Part shown: piece after piece, positions 11,595 to 22,280 of the stretch
Position numbering within the stretch: the first letter of the stretch is position 1
Layout: every line of letters starts with the position of its first letter
Source of the DNA: Haemonchus contortus
Lineage: Eukaryota > Nematoda > Chromadorea > Rhabditida > Trichostrongylidae
Length of the DNA stretch: 64,000 nt
Assembly: GCA_000469685.2 (NCBI GenBank)
Contig: LS997564.1
Span: 17,387,615-17,451,614, forward strand
Reading direction: 5' to 3'
Notes under the pieces: model-generated
What the model was told of the DNA's origin: nothing
Seen by the model: the letters and a program-made list of their open reading frames with translations, nothing else
The model's database searches: none
Translations under genes and position numbers: made by a program

Positions 11595-12030
11595 GGGAGG
11601 CGGTCGTTTGGCGCGGCCCTTCGCACCCGACTTGCCATTGGGGCAATTAGGCTCATAATTGCCATTGTTGGCGCCGCCCATTCGACTTGGTGAGTGAGCT
11701 GGGCAACTCGTCCAGCTGATTCGACCTCCTGACAATGCTGGTCAGCCTACCCACTGCCCATCCAACGCCCGATCGATGACGCCGCTTTAATTAGACGCCG
11801 AATTGCGGACCTACCTGCCTTTTGCTTATTTCTACTGCATATTCTGCTATTTTTTCGCCGTTTTTTCTCCTTCTTGAGCTTCTTGACCCCTTCCTGCATT
11901 GGATACTGCTAAGTTACAATGGAGTGGAAGTATCTTGGTCGTTTTGGAGCCTGATACTTCCCACTTCAAAGTAATTTGCAGTACATATGTATGACGGACT
12001 GATAGTATGGTGAGTGTTTTATCGTTTTTT
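11595..12030 (+). repeat. Left terminal inverted repeat of the MULE
   Basis: About 436 bp, pairing with 15561-16002. Matching blocks include GTCGTTTGGCGCGGCCC near the tip, TCATTCGACCTCCTGACAAT-like sequence in the middle, and AGTGTTTTATCGTT at the inner end (12013-12026). Confidence 0.92.
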
Positions 12031-12320
12031 CCTTTTGAAAACCATTTGTTTATCATAATGTTTATCATTATTTTCATCATTTACTTTGTTGACATGCAGT
12101 TTATCGTGCGGTAAGTGTTTCGAAACTTCAAGCATGATTTTTATTTCATCTTTCTTCACAACGTATATTATGTTAACTTTTTCCTAGGCGTCCCGATTAT
12201 AGTATAGCATTGCTAGCATTAGGTTTCCTATAATGTTTAATTGTTTCTTACTTTTTTGCTGTCCTATGACTTATTGACTCGTGTTGTTCGACTGTCTCAT
12301 TTATTTTGGCTACTTTATTT

Positions 12321-12575
12321 TGTATTCAGGTGTTATATTCATTAGAATACCTTTTGTATTCGTCAACTGTGTTCAAGGGACTACCATTTCTGTTCAACTG
12401 ACTGCTGTATTCAGCTACTACCTTTACTAGACTACCATCTGTATTCGGCTATCACCTGTATTCGATTCTAATATTTTCTGAACTGCCTTTTTTTATTCGG
12501 CTATCTACTGTATTCGGCTACTATTCACTGTACTGCCCCTTGTATTCGATTGAGTCCTGTATTCAGCTACTATCT
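12321..12575 (+). repeat. Degenerate short direct repeats inside the MULE
   Basis: The motif TGTATTCGGCTACTAC or close variants (TGTATTCAGCTACTAC, TATTCGGCTATCACC, TGTATTCGATT) recurs at least ten times in about 255 bp between the left terminal repeat and the promoter. No coding reading is evident. Spaced subterminal repeats can bind transposase in some DNA transposons; that role here is inference. Confidence 0.7.
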
Positions 12576-12880
12576 TGTTTCCATCACAGGTAAGTGCTAT
12601 CAATATGCTGTTTGCTTGCTGGAAGAGTATAGTTTCATGACCAATCTGGGATCATGACACATTCTTCTTTCCAGTTCGCTCACAGCTAGTTGTTTTTTTT
12701 TTCAATTATGCTGTACGTAAATTGTATTTACTTTGCATATGTGGCTAATATATGAAGGTACAATGATTTATTCTATTCCCTGTTCACTTTTACCATACTT
12801 TATGTCAGAACTGCATGTTCACTGCCTTTTATACAAGTGACACAGTGACATTAATCGCAAACTTGTGCCATAGGGAACTG

Positions 12881-13083
12881 GGAAAGGTGCGATGCATCTA
12901 TTGCTCTTTTCGCATGCCCCTAGAGAACACAGTAGGTTACGGCTTCCTCAGAGAATGGAAGGTGCGATGTCATTACTCGTTGAATATGCCCTGCGAGAAC
13001 GCGTAGCGTTATCACTTTTTTGAAGAAATGGAAGTGTTAAGGTCGAGATGTGGGCATGACCTGCCTTGGGGGTCATATATAAA
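12881..13083 (+). promoter_or_regulatory. Probable promoter of the MULE transposase gene
   Basis: A TATA box, TATATAAA, lies at 13076-13083, 57 bp before the first ATG of the transposase. Upstream, a block starting GGAAAGGTGCGATG (12881) and continuing to ATGCCCCTAGAGAAC is repeated from 12957 as GGAAGGTGCGATG...ATGCCCTGCGAGAAC. A weaker third version, GGAAGTGTTAAGGTCGAGATG, follows near 13030. The repeated blocks are plausible regulator sites. Confidence 0.55.
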
Positions 13084-13139
13084 TCCTGGCATCAGTATTG
13101 CTTCTTTCGCACGTTCACTTTTTGCGTTTTGCTTTCAAT

Positions 13140-15490
13140 ATGTTTCCGTACTATTGTGCTTATGGCCCTAATCAGGCCTTTTACAATACTTTAACTAATA
13201 ATAGCTCTCAACTTTATAGTATTTCAAATTATAACGTTCCTCAGCATGCTCTTTATAATATTTCAAATAATAACGCTCAGCAATCTCTTTATACTGTTAC
13301 AAATTATAGTGTTCCTCAAAGTATTCCAAACAATAGCGGTCCTAATCAGGCCCTTTATAGTATTCTAAATAATGTGCCGGCCCAAACAGCCGGTGAAGTC
13401 AATTTCAGCGGTGAAGCAACTCAGCCTGGACCGTCAGCATTCAAGGGACAGAAGGAGGTAAGTAAAATTGGGAGAAGGGAAGTGCTAACTTATAAAATTC
13501 CAGGTTCACAGCTTACGTATGTGTTCGCATTGGTTCGGAAGAACCAAAACTACGACGTCTATCAATGCGTGGGCTGCAAGAAACTAAGTGCCTGGAAAAC
13601 AGTAAAGGTTCCACATAGTTTTCTCAACTTATTTTTTGATATGAAATATAACATGTCATATCTTTTTTTGAGGTGATCGGTGAGGAATTTGTTACCGACC
13701 CATGCACCATCGATCACGTCTGCGCCCCCAATGAAGCGGGAGGAGATAAAGCGAAAAGGATAGGATATGAGGTCTCATAACAACTTACATTTATGTTATA
13801 TGAGTCTGAAATCATCCCACTTTCCAGAAAGTCCAAGAAGTCAAAGGAGACCCATTGTACGCAGGACGTGTTCCACGGCAAGTTTATGAGGAAATGTTGA
13901 CAAAAGCTAATTTAGAATACGATGGTGAGTCCCATATTCGAACATAGAAAACTTAGCAGCACTATAGGGTCTTGTTGCAGAGGAAGTTATCAAGTCGCTG
14001 TATGAATGGGGATTCGGAATGAAAAGACAGGCCATTTCGAGGTAATTTGAAATACCCCTATTACTGAAGTACATTCAACGTCCCAATTCCTTTCAGGGCC
14101 ATCAGCTCATTAAAGGATAAAGAAGTGACTCTCGACAACATTTCGGAAGAAGTGGCGCTGCTCTCCGATGGTACGACATTTGTGCACGAACAGGACCAGG
14201 AGCTGCATGTTTATTATTCAGAAAAAACCATTGAGGTGAGGCGCTTTTGCAAAATCTATGCAATATTGAAAACAACTAAGACGTATCGTTATAGATGGCA
14301 TGCACGAACGGCTTGTACGCCATCGTAGCTGATGGCGTGCACACGAAGCAGCCGAAAGAGCTCATGCAGCTCTACTGTGTCCATGGCGTGTGCAACGGCG
14401 GTGTCGAGGTCCCTCTTCTGTATTCGATGACGGCACGAAAAACCGAGGATGTCTACCTTCGCATTTTCGGGCACCTCAAGAACCTGTTCGAGAGGTACCG
14501 CCCGAGGCCAATGCAACCACTGCGGATTGTCCTCGATTTCGAGAAGGCGTCCATAGCAGCCGTCCGCCGCCTATTTCCCGAAGCGAAGGTAGAAGGCTGC
14601 GCTTTTCATCTAGCGCAGGCTTGGAATAGGTAAAAGCTTTGCTTTGCAGGTAACATTGAAAAAATCTCAACGTAAATTTATTTCAGGCGGCGGGATACGT
14701 GCAACTTGAGGAAGTTTGTGCAGGGGCATGGTCGAGTTCCAGTCGTGGCGGAATGGTGGGACACCATCAAAGGAGTGGTTTTCCTGCCAAAGCGTCTCTA
14801 CCCAGAGGTAAGTTACTTTCCTGAAATGCAAAGTGGCATACTGTAACTGAAGTATTTTTCAGGTAAGAGCGCTATGGAGGCCACCAGTTCCCGAGGACCA
14901 CGTCGCCTATGAAAAGTGCAAGGAATTCCTGGAATACTTGCATTCGACGTGGTTCGATGGCCCCTACAAGGATTTGTGGAACAAGTGGGAATTGGTGGAC
15001 CTGAGAACCACAAACATCGCTGAGGCCTACCACAAGTAAGCTCTAAACCTAGCAATTGATATAACCTTCAGATTAATAACTTTTAAATTTCAGCCGCCTC
15101 AACGTGGAATTCGGAAGAGACGACCCCGACCTTAGGACGCTCATCGAAAAGTTGAAGTACATCGACTTCGAGGCAAAATGTTCACTGCAGTGGATTAGGG
15201 AGGTTAGTTGTTTCTTGCAACCAACGCACGCAACTAAAAACCTCCGGCAAAAACATTAACAATTGCAGCATCCTAACGAAGAAAAGCATCTGCGGAAGAG
15301 GGACCGCGAAAGAAGGCAAAATATTGAAACCAGCATGAAAAGGTACAATAGAAGTTAACTGGTGTTAAAGTATATGAATAATCCCTATCTATTTAGTTTC
15401 GGAGAGCGCTACCTTCGCGGAGTGACGAGAGCCCAAATAGAAGAATATTGTAAATATATGTCAAGATATGTATCCGGAAAGACTATTTAA
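13140..15490 (+). CDS. MULE transposase with FLYWCH-like zinc finger, 11 exons
   Basis: Exons: 13140-13601, 13673-13771, 13828-13924, 13981-14041, 14097-14235, 14295-14629, 14687-14807, 14863-15035, 15094-15202, 15269-15342, 15397-15490. They sum to 1764 nt, an open frame of 587 residues plus stop. The first 90 or so residues are tandem degenerate repeats rich in N, Y, Q and S (consensus QxLYxIxN). Next comes a FLYWCH/WRKY-GCM1-like finger (CVGC, then DPCTIDHVC) that probably binds the terminal repeats. The catalytic MULE domain follows, with candidate DDE residues D299 (VADGVH), D367 (IVLDFEKA) and E492 (NIAEAYHN), plus the family CxxH pair C388/H391 (GCAFH). All splice sites are GT-AG; the first acceptor is TTTTGAG rather than TTTCAG. 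The product would cut and paste this element in the nucleus. I see no disabling change. The start was chosen as the first ATG after the TATA box. Confidence 0.9.
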
Positions 15491-15503
15491 TAATGTGCAT
15501 GAC

Positions 15504-15527
15504 AATAAAGAAATTGATTTGAATAAA
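15504..15527 (+). terminator. Polyadenylation signals of the MULE transposase gene
   Basis: AATAAA occurs at 15504-15509 and again at 15522-15527, 14 and 32 bp after the stop codon and just before the right terminal repeat. Confidence 0.6.
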
Positions 15528-15560
15528 TATTATGACAAACGAATGTTTTTCAAAAAGAAG

Positions 15561-16002
15561 CAACGATAAAACACTTACCACACTATCAGCCCTTCATACA
15601 TACACATCATATGTACTGCAAATTACTTTGAAGTGGTAAGTATCAGGCTCCAAAACGACCATGATACTTCCACTTCATTGTAACTTAGCAGTATCAACTG
15701 CACAAAGGGGTCAAAAAACTCGAGAAGCAAAAAAAAACGGCGAAAAAATAGCAGAATATACAGCAGAAATGAGCAGAAGGCAGGTAGGTCCGCAATTCGG
15801 CGTCTAATTAAAGCGGCGTCATCGATCGGGCGTTGGATGGGCAGTGGGTAGGCTGACCAGCATTGTCAGGAGGTCGAATGAGCTGGACGAGTTGCCCAGC
15901 TCACTCACCGAGTCGAATGGGCGGCGCCAAAGAGGCAATTAGCGAGCCCATGCGCCCCAATGGCAAGGTGGGTGCGAGGGGCCGCGCCAAACGACATACA
16001 CC
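15561..16002 (-). repeat. Right terminal inverted repeat of the MULE
   Basis: About 442 bp, inverted copy of 11595-12030, ending ACACCC before the target duplication at 16003-16011. The two repeats differ by scattered substitutions and small indels, mostly near the outer 90 bp. Confidence 0.92.
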
Positions 16003-16200
16003 CCGTCCAGTTTATCTTCTTTGCCTTTGAGACAGTTAATCTAGCAAGTCCCTTGCAAATTTTGTAGTAAGGCTTCTAAAGCTTGCGTGTTTTACTAGCT
16101 TTTTTATGCATTTTCTTCTGTTTCACAACTGATCGGACTTCACTGCTCCAGAAGGATGGTGTCATTTCTCCTCTTCTTCTCTGAATCCAATTCGGGTCCT

Positions 16201-16218
16201 CCCCCCCCCCCCCCCCCC
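16201..16218. repeat. Poly-C tract
   Basis: A run of about 17 C, interrupted only near its end, in the region 3' to the orphan exon (as a G run on its coding strand). Length is likely unstable and may be an assembly weak point. Confidence 0.7.
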
Positions 16219-16495
16219 TCCTCTCCCCATCAGCGTTTTTTTTTGCACAGGGCAGAGTAACTTTCACAAAGTGGCTTGTTGAATGGGCGTTGGCAACTCC
16301 GGAAACCAGCATCCACTATCCCTTCCCACTACTTGCTCGACTGTGATCAAAAAACCTCTGTCTTCATGAACCTCTTGCATGGACGTGCGCTCTTACTCAC
16401 ATCCCATATACATATATCACAGCCTGCTATCCCGTGTATGTATGAAGGAATTGTGATATTGAGTTTTCAAGGTCGAATATAGTTTCCAAACTTAC

Positions 16496-16585
16496 TTCTC
16501 TTCCACCATAACCATAACCATTTCCCACTCCAGCACATGAGGAGAGCAGCACAAAGATAACGAACCACTTCATTGCTAATCTCAT
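16496..16585 (-). CDS. Orphan first exon of a small secreted Gly/Tyr-bearing peptide
   Basis: On the minus strand an ATG at 16585-16583 opens 30 codons that end at a clean GTAAGT donor (16495-16490). They begin MRLAMKWFVIFVLL, continue SSCAGVGNG and end YGYGGRE. This is a good signal peptide with likely cleavage after the SSCAG region, and a mature start resembling Gly/Tyr-rich nematode secreted peptides. I could not find the next exon: downstream of the donor lie only low-complexity C-rich DNA and, 500 bp away, the MULE. The insertion may sit in this gene's intron or 3' part. It may also be a fragment. The function is not known. Confidence 0.45.
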
Positions 16586-16589
16586 CGTT

Positions 16590-18469
16590 TTGTTGATAAA
16601 GAATACCTAAAAACGTTATAGCATGTTCTCATTACATACATCACTACGGCCGCTATCAGACTCCCATAAAGAGGCATCTCTGGGAATGGGAACGTTACAG
16701 GGCATGCACAAGCTAGCAAGAGCTCAGATGGGTAGCGTTTGTTACGCAACTTCTGCGATATGTAAAATATTAAATTTAGGAAATGCTCACTACGTCTGTG
16801 TCTAGTCTGTTAGCTACAACTACGTGGCTCTCATAAAAACATGTTGTTGAATGGTTCGTTGAAGCACTCAGTGGGGGGGGGGGTTTGAAATGCCAAAGCT
16901 TTGATTGCCAATTTCTGCACAGAGGATGTGTCACGATTTTTTCAATAGCTCATACCAGTCGGATCGCCGGCTCATGCCTTGATCCCATCCCTTTGATTTA
17001 AAGTCGGATTGCACGATTGTCCTTCCACTTTTCTTTTGGAAATAAACTATTCTCTTCTGACCCCAGAGCTTTCGGATAAAGATGCCTCAATCCGGACACT
17101 ACAAATTTAGCCCGAGGCATGTAAGCCTATCACCTACTCTAACGAAATCTCAGATTGATGCCTTCTATCTTTCCGATGACCATTCACTGGAAATTCATTT
17201 CTTTCCTTTATTCGTTCTGACGCACTGATTTCTTATCAAAAAGGGTAACACGCTTGATGAGCAGCGAAGCCTTGAGTCATTGTTACTGATGTTCTCCATT
17301 CACCATTACGCGAAGCCCATATTCGTGAAGCTCTTCCCATCTTTATATAAAAGCCTCGCTGGCCATGATTCTATTGATGATCGTATAGGTCAATCGACAA
17401 CTATATGGGAATAAAGAGAATAACTTGTCCCTTATTGAGTCCCAAACGTTGCGACGTGGTCACCGTAATCCAAGAGCAAGGAGTCAATCGGGCTTCTTGT
17501 ATGGTTCTGACGTACTCACTTTTTAATATCCCACTTGCGACTAGCTTTTTGTCATCCTATCAATAACCGTGTATCATCCTACAAAGATACCTAAATGTCA
17601 AAAAGACATCGTGAGAAAGTGATTTACTGGCTTGGCGATAAAGGGTCTACTATCAACCTCTACCAATTTTTACTTTCACAATCTGTAACCAGCCTTCTGT
17701 GCTCTCTTCACACCCCACATTGCCTAACAAAGTAGCATCTACGAGGTCCTACTATTAAAATGAAGGGAGCATCAGATCCCACGGCGTTTAGGTCTAGGAG
17801 TTATGAATTTCCAGTCAAACGCACACGGCGACACCTGCGCACACATACATGCGCAGACAATCAAACATACACCTACACAATCACACATCTACACTTACAC
17901 TACACTTACGCCTACCCTTTAACTACACCTACACCTAAAGCTTCACATATGTACCTTACACCCGCACATACAATAGCAACAACAGCAGGTGCATAGCGAA
18001 TTATTCATAGGGGATGCTAGCTTAGTTCGATGTACTGCGATTAGCTGTTAAGATTACTGATCAACTTATCCATTGTTAATTGAGTTGAAGTTGTGACAAA
18101 ACACTCGTCAACGTCAATGTAACGACAGCATATTATAGGCAAGCGTATTGGCATTGGACGTGCTCATCGCGTACGTGCTCGATGGGTACGTGCTTGTGCG
18201 TGTATGTATGACTGTATGTGTTAAACTCTGCACATGTGCACGTGTATAACCTCTTCAATTGTGCATGCGAGTACGTGTGTATAGGTGTATAGGCCCACGT
18301 TTTTGAATGTGTGTATGTGCGCCTCATATGTAGATATGTGCCTTAGTTTTGCAAAACTTCACCAGCGCACAAGTTTTATGAAGCAAAGAGCGCAACGGTT
18401 GCTTCCTTCTTGTAAGCGTGCATGCGCTTCACATTGTCCGGTCTTCGCATCGTATGGCTCAACCTATTA
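16590..18469. other. No recognised gene; low-complexity stretches
   Basis: No coding sequence that I can support. A G run lies at about 16870. From about 17820 to 17990 the sequence is a degenerate ACACCTACAC-type simple repeat. From about 18140 to 18330 it is the converse, a GTACGTGxxTGTG-rich stretch. Confidence 0.4.
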
Positions 18470-18718
18470 GGATGAAGGATCGAAAGGATAAGGTTTTTGG
18501 CGTTAATCAATCCCGTCTGAGGGATGCGCCCACGCCTCGACTTCCATCCAGAATCGTAGCAGCGTAATGAGTGCGTACGTGGCCTATACAAAAACTTGCG
18601 GTGGTCAGCCGACGTACAAGTCAGTGCTTTTATCTACCCAGACGAGTCCGGTACCAATTGAAGTGGGATGGAAGTGTGAGATAGTGCGCCACTTGCCACT
18701 ACGCCACCTTCGCCATGA
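18470..18718 (-). mobile_element. tRNA-type SINE copy lacking its B box
   Basis: Read on the minus strand, the sequence begins with GGTGGCGTAGTGGCAAGTGG (A-box-like) near 18715 and ends with ...GGGATTGATTAACGCCAAAAACCTTATCC near 18490. It matches the intact copies at 18745-19040 and 42590-42880, but the segment with the internal B-box promoter is deleted around 18662. It lies head-to-head with the next copy. Confidence 0.75.
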
Positions 18719-18744
18719 AACTAAGACAACTAAACTTTCAAACT

Positions 18745-19040
18745 AGCGTGGAGGTGGTGTAGTGGCAAGTGGCACACTATTTCACACGCACGTCAGGGGT
18801 TCGGATCCCGGATTGATGCCCGCCTAGGCCAACCAAGCCTCCCAGCCCTCCGCGATCGGTAAATTGGTACCAGGCTTGTTTGTGAGGATAAAAGCACTGA
18901 CTTGTACATCGGCTGGCCACTGCAAATCATTGTATAGGCCACATACGCACTCATTACGCCACTACGACCCTGAATGGAAGTCGAGTGCGAGGGCGCATCT
19001 TTCAGACGGGATTGACTAACGCTAAAAACTTTATCCCCCT
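18745..19040 (+). mobile_element. tRNA-type SINE with A and B boxes
   Basis: The element starts GGAGGTGGTGTAGTGGCAAG, with an A-box-like TGGTGTAGTGGCAAGTGG at about 18755-18772 and a B box GGTTCGGATCC at 18798-18808, the spacing of a tRNA-derived RNA polymerase III promoter. The body ends GGGATTGACTAACGCTAAAAACTTTATCC. A shared 3' end across copies suggests mobilisation in trans by a LINE; the partner is not shown here. Confidence 0.8.
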
Positions 19041-19079
19041 ATTTTTTCTCACCACAATATAAATGACGCTGTTCACAGG

Positions 19080-20660
19080 TATAGTCGCCATTCTTGCTTT
19101 CTAACCCTTGGACTGTGTCTTGGTAGGCGAACTGATCGCGTCTACCCCATTGACGAGCCATGACGCACATGAAGACCTTCGCTGATTTGAACCCCATCTC
19201 TCGCCATCTTTCCAGTGGAATAGCGAACTTGGTCCACGAAAGACCACATGACGCTCTAATAGTTCTGGCGAGGACTTACGACCCCATCGTAGGTGCCCTT
19301 CGATTTGAATAGGCGGTACAACTATTGTCCCAAGTAACGGCCTGGGCGAAGCAGCTAGCCGGTAGCGCAGACCCAGAAGCGATATAAGCGGCCTTTGACA
19401 CATGTATACCTCCAGTTGGAGCCATCATAGCGGCGCACTTCGCATCGCGACCACCATCGATAGTGGTGGGACAGCGATCATTGTTGTTCAGCTCATAGAG
19501 ACATTATTGCATCTCGATGATTTGGCTCATCTGCGGTTGGTACATTACTTGTAGGACACTGCTGCCTCTGGCAACCTCTACCCATTCACATACACCTGAA
19601 CATTTGATTTTGAATCGCTCGGCGACGAGTTTGTTAGTCGGCTGGACTCCGCGGAGCGCAAATCTTGCCTCCAATCCGAGGAAAAGCGGGAGCTCTTAGA
19701 GCAACATCTAGCTGATCCTACTGGTTGCAGATGTCCATAAAAGACCAGCAAAGACCAGTGCGAGATTGCGGAACCATCTGTCTCGCAGCCCATAGAAAGG
19801 ATGATTAAACTCATGTTCCGCGTCCGCCGCTCAGCTATCGTCTGCCTCAGCACCGCAACGCTCCTGAACACGGCGGATCCAGTATACTGCCTTTTCCACA
19901 ATTACTACAGTTCATTCGGCACTACAACAGGAGACGGAGCTTAGATTTCCCGAACTGCCTTAGCAGCCACATATAACCAGCCACATCTCAGGGACAACAT
20001 AGCGGTTCACAGGCGACATTCACCGGCTCGGACCACACGCACTATGTCGCCTACCTCCAGACCCAGCTTGTTTTAGCATTCGCAGCGTCAAGGGCGTTCT
20101 CGTTGGAGATGTAGCCGTCCTAGTATCCGCACTGGCACCGAGCTTCATTGCGCCTCCAGCGGTGAGCGCTCTCCCCAGGCCGGTGTCCTACAACGGCTCC
20201 TTCTGGATGGCACCGTCCCCGCTCCGCCGCAGCTTTTACGCGCGCCCCAACTTCTGAGATGTCGTAACCTTTCCTCGATGCCAAAGGTCTGTCCACGAGT
20301 GCATCCAGCAAATAATATTTCAACATAGCCGAAGCCCGCACATGTGTCTGGTTGATCGAGCCTCCTTCTACTCGGGAGGGCTCGGTTCAAAGACGTGAAA
20401 AAGGGATAGTTATACTTCTAATTACCAGGACAACTTTTCGTTGATTCAGCGGTTTGCCTCGACGAATAGTGAAAATGGCGATTTCATGCTACTGCCAAAT
20501 CATCTTCGGCCACACCACCCCTCTAGCGTCCCCTGGCTACGCATCCTCGAATGGGCAGCGTCAATGTGCTGTGGTACTGTACTCCAGTCTGGAAAGATAT
20601 TCTCCCGAGTAATGTCTCGCTACAGCGGGTCTTACTCTTAAATTCTCTGGGTCCGCGACA
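19080..20660 (+). pseudogene. Decayed coding sequence, possibly retroelement gag
   Basis: One frame stays readable from about 19495 to 19730 and shows charged, helix-forming sequence (ESLGDEFVSRLDSAERKS, then EEKRELLEQHLADPT). Another short stretch follows at about 19790-19910 (IERMIKLMFRVRRSA, LLNTADPVYC). Stops interrupt it throughout. The coiled-coil-like composition and lack of enzyme motifs fit a retroelement gag N-terminus, but I cannot name the family. Other short frames to 20640 may belong to the same relic. Confidence 0.3.
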
Positions 20661-21109
20661 GGTTTGTGTCAATGGGGGACGTGAAAGTATGGATGCGCTT
20701 CACTCATCTGGTTTAATGTGAAACACTGTCACACCCCCACACCATATGACACAAACTTTTAGGGGGGATTTCTCAAGCTAACGCGACAATAAGATCTTTG
20801 TTGGGAGCCACCGTGAACCAAGGGCGAGGTACTTGATACCCAAATCTTTGTATAAACTCCTTTTACGTACTATGTAATGTCGCTTGTACAACTGCTCTGT
20901 TATCATCATGTGTGTTTAATGTTTAATGATATAACCAAGATATCGACGAGTAATCAGAGTAAACGACATCTCGAGCTTCACTGTGCTAAACCGCATAATA
21001 GCGCGCAGATGGCCGGTGCACTTCCTCTTTGCCTCTGATACAATGCTAGATCTGATAACTCGGATCAACGGCAACCGCGTCTTGAATTATCTCTCTCATT
21101 TATAAAGCA
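20661..21109. other. No recognised gene
   Basis: Nothing identified. Confidence 0.3.
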
Positions 21110-21740
21110 AAAAGTTGCTGTGTCGGTTTGTCGATCTATCCGTCCGCAAAACTTATAATTACGATAAAGAGAGTGATATGGAAAACCTAGCTCTATTCTA
21201 CGCTCCCTTCCTATATATAAGGCAGTAACTTGGTGAGTAGGTTGATGGAGTAGAGTGGGTACTGCGCAGTGAAGTGAGTGATGTGGAGTGAAGTGGAAAC
21301 TTCAAAACTGTGATTTGAATCTGTACTAGCATCGTGCTATGTATGTCTTTACAACATTCGAAGGTGATGATGTAGGCAAGAGAATCCACTCTTTTTCAAC
21401 ATAATTTCAGGTGGGGTGAGTCAGTTGACTATTCAACTCATACCCCCTCCGCGAGGGCTAATCATCCCGCCCCACCTCGCCACTCCTCCCCTACTGAGGC
21501 TTAGCTCGAAACCATGTTGTTCCCCCCAGAGTCGTTTCTAAGTGCATGTCAGATCGGCTACCCCTCCCCTGCACTTCAGCCCTTAGGTTGGATAAAACAA
21601 TGCCCCTCCCTAACTACACTTTTTGACTACTTGATAAAAGTAAGGAATGAGGCCCGGCGTAAGACGGGCGACCCCATTGGTGCTAACACTATTATACGTG
21701 CCCTCCCCCAACTACAACATTTTTACGTTTTCACCCAGTC
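21110..21740. repeat. Large foldback repeat, copy 2
   Basis: The left part (21190-21350, with TATATATAAGGCAGTAACTTGG and GCGCAGTGAAGTGAG) is the reverse complement of 5770-5940. The right part (21420-21700, with AAGGAATGAGGCCCGGCGTAA) is the reverse complement of 5340-5610. It is therefore a second, shorter member of the family at 5100-6055. No coding sequence. Confidence 0.65.
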
Positions 21741-22280
21741 CACTAAATAGGCTGCAAAAATGATTACATACCTCACTACGCGCAATTGCTACTCACAATT
21801 AGTCAGGTTGTAAATGGGAGATGTGCAGGATGTAGGAGAAAAAGCATCTTGCCCAACGACTTCCTTGTTGATATCCGGAAAACGCGAAGATTTTCGGACC
21901 CTATTTATGAGGCATTGTTAGACTATTCACTGAATGTGCTACATGAGAAGGCTCGCGGAGATGCGGCATCCTTGCGTCGGAAAAGACGAAGGAATAGGCG
22001 TTAAAAGACGTCAAGATATCAATTCTTCATCCTGAAAATGTTGTGGCATTAGCGGAATGGACAGCCGGACACTCCAACGTAGATTGCTGGAAGCCTGCAA
22101 AGGATAGAAACGCAGTAGACGAGGATCACCTGTAAGCGGACCTCGGGCCAAGGAACTTTCGGAGCTCTTCGTTGAACTTGTTCGTAAGTAGCTTGAAGAA
22201 CAATGAACCTGACCCTATAATCAGGCGCTTTTATAACAAATCTTATCAGTAACAGACAAGTAAACATTTCACTCATGATA
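21741..22280. other. No recognised gene
   Basis: A 72-codon open stretch (21786-22004, plus) has basic composition and no motif that I recognise. Confidence 0.3.

Larger units (their letters stand above)
11595..16002 (+). mobile_element. Complete Mutator-like transposable element (MULE)
   Basis: The element is about 4.4 kb with long terminal inverted repeats (11595-12030 and 15561-16002) enclosing one transposase gene (13140-15490). The tips are GGGAGG... on the left and ...ACACCC on the right. The flanks are ACGTCCAGT (11586-11594) and CCGTCCAGT (16003-16011), a 9-bp duplication with one mismatch, the size expected for Mutator elements. The inverted repeats are nearly identical over most of their length, and the gene has no stop or frameshift that I could find. 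Insertion therefore looks fairly recent and the copy may be autonomous. It shares tip style and duplication size with the foldback MITEs at 9995, 24979 and 58111. Confidence 0.92.

Noticed and set aside
13458..13503. A textbook 46-bp nematode intron (GTAAGT...CTAAC...TTCCAG) inside the first MULE transposase exon
   Set aside because: Removing it shifts the frame. The unspliced reading is open on both sides and contains the zinc-finger domain in the same frame, so it is probably not used, or used only as an alternative.
17820..18330. ACACCTACAC and GTACGTG low-complexity tracts as telomere-like repeats
   Set aside because: They do not contain the nematode telomere unit TTAGGC in tandem; they are ordinary degenerate simple repeats.
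18755..18830. A functional tRNA gene at the A/B-box pair
   Set aside because: The sequence does not fold into a tRNA cloverleaf with an anticodon loop that I can see, and it recurs as part of a longer repeat; it is the head of a SINE.
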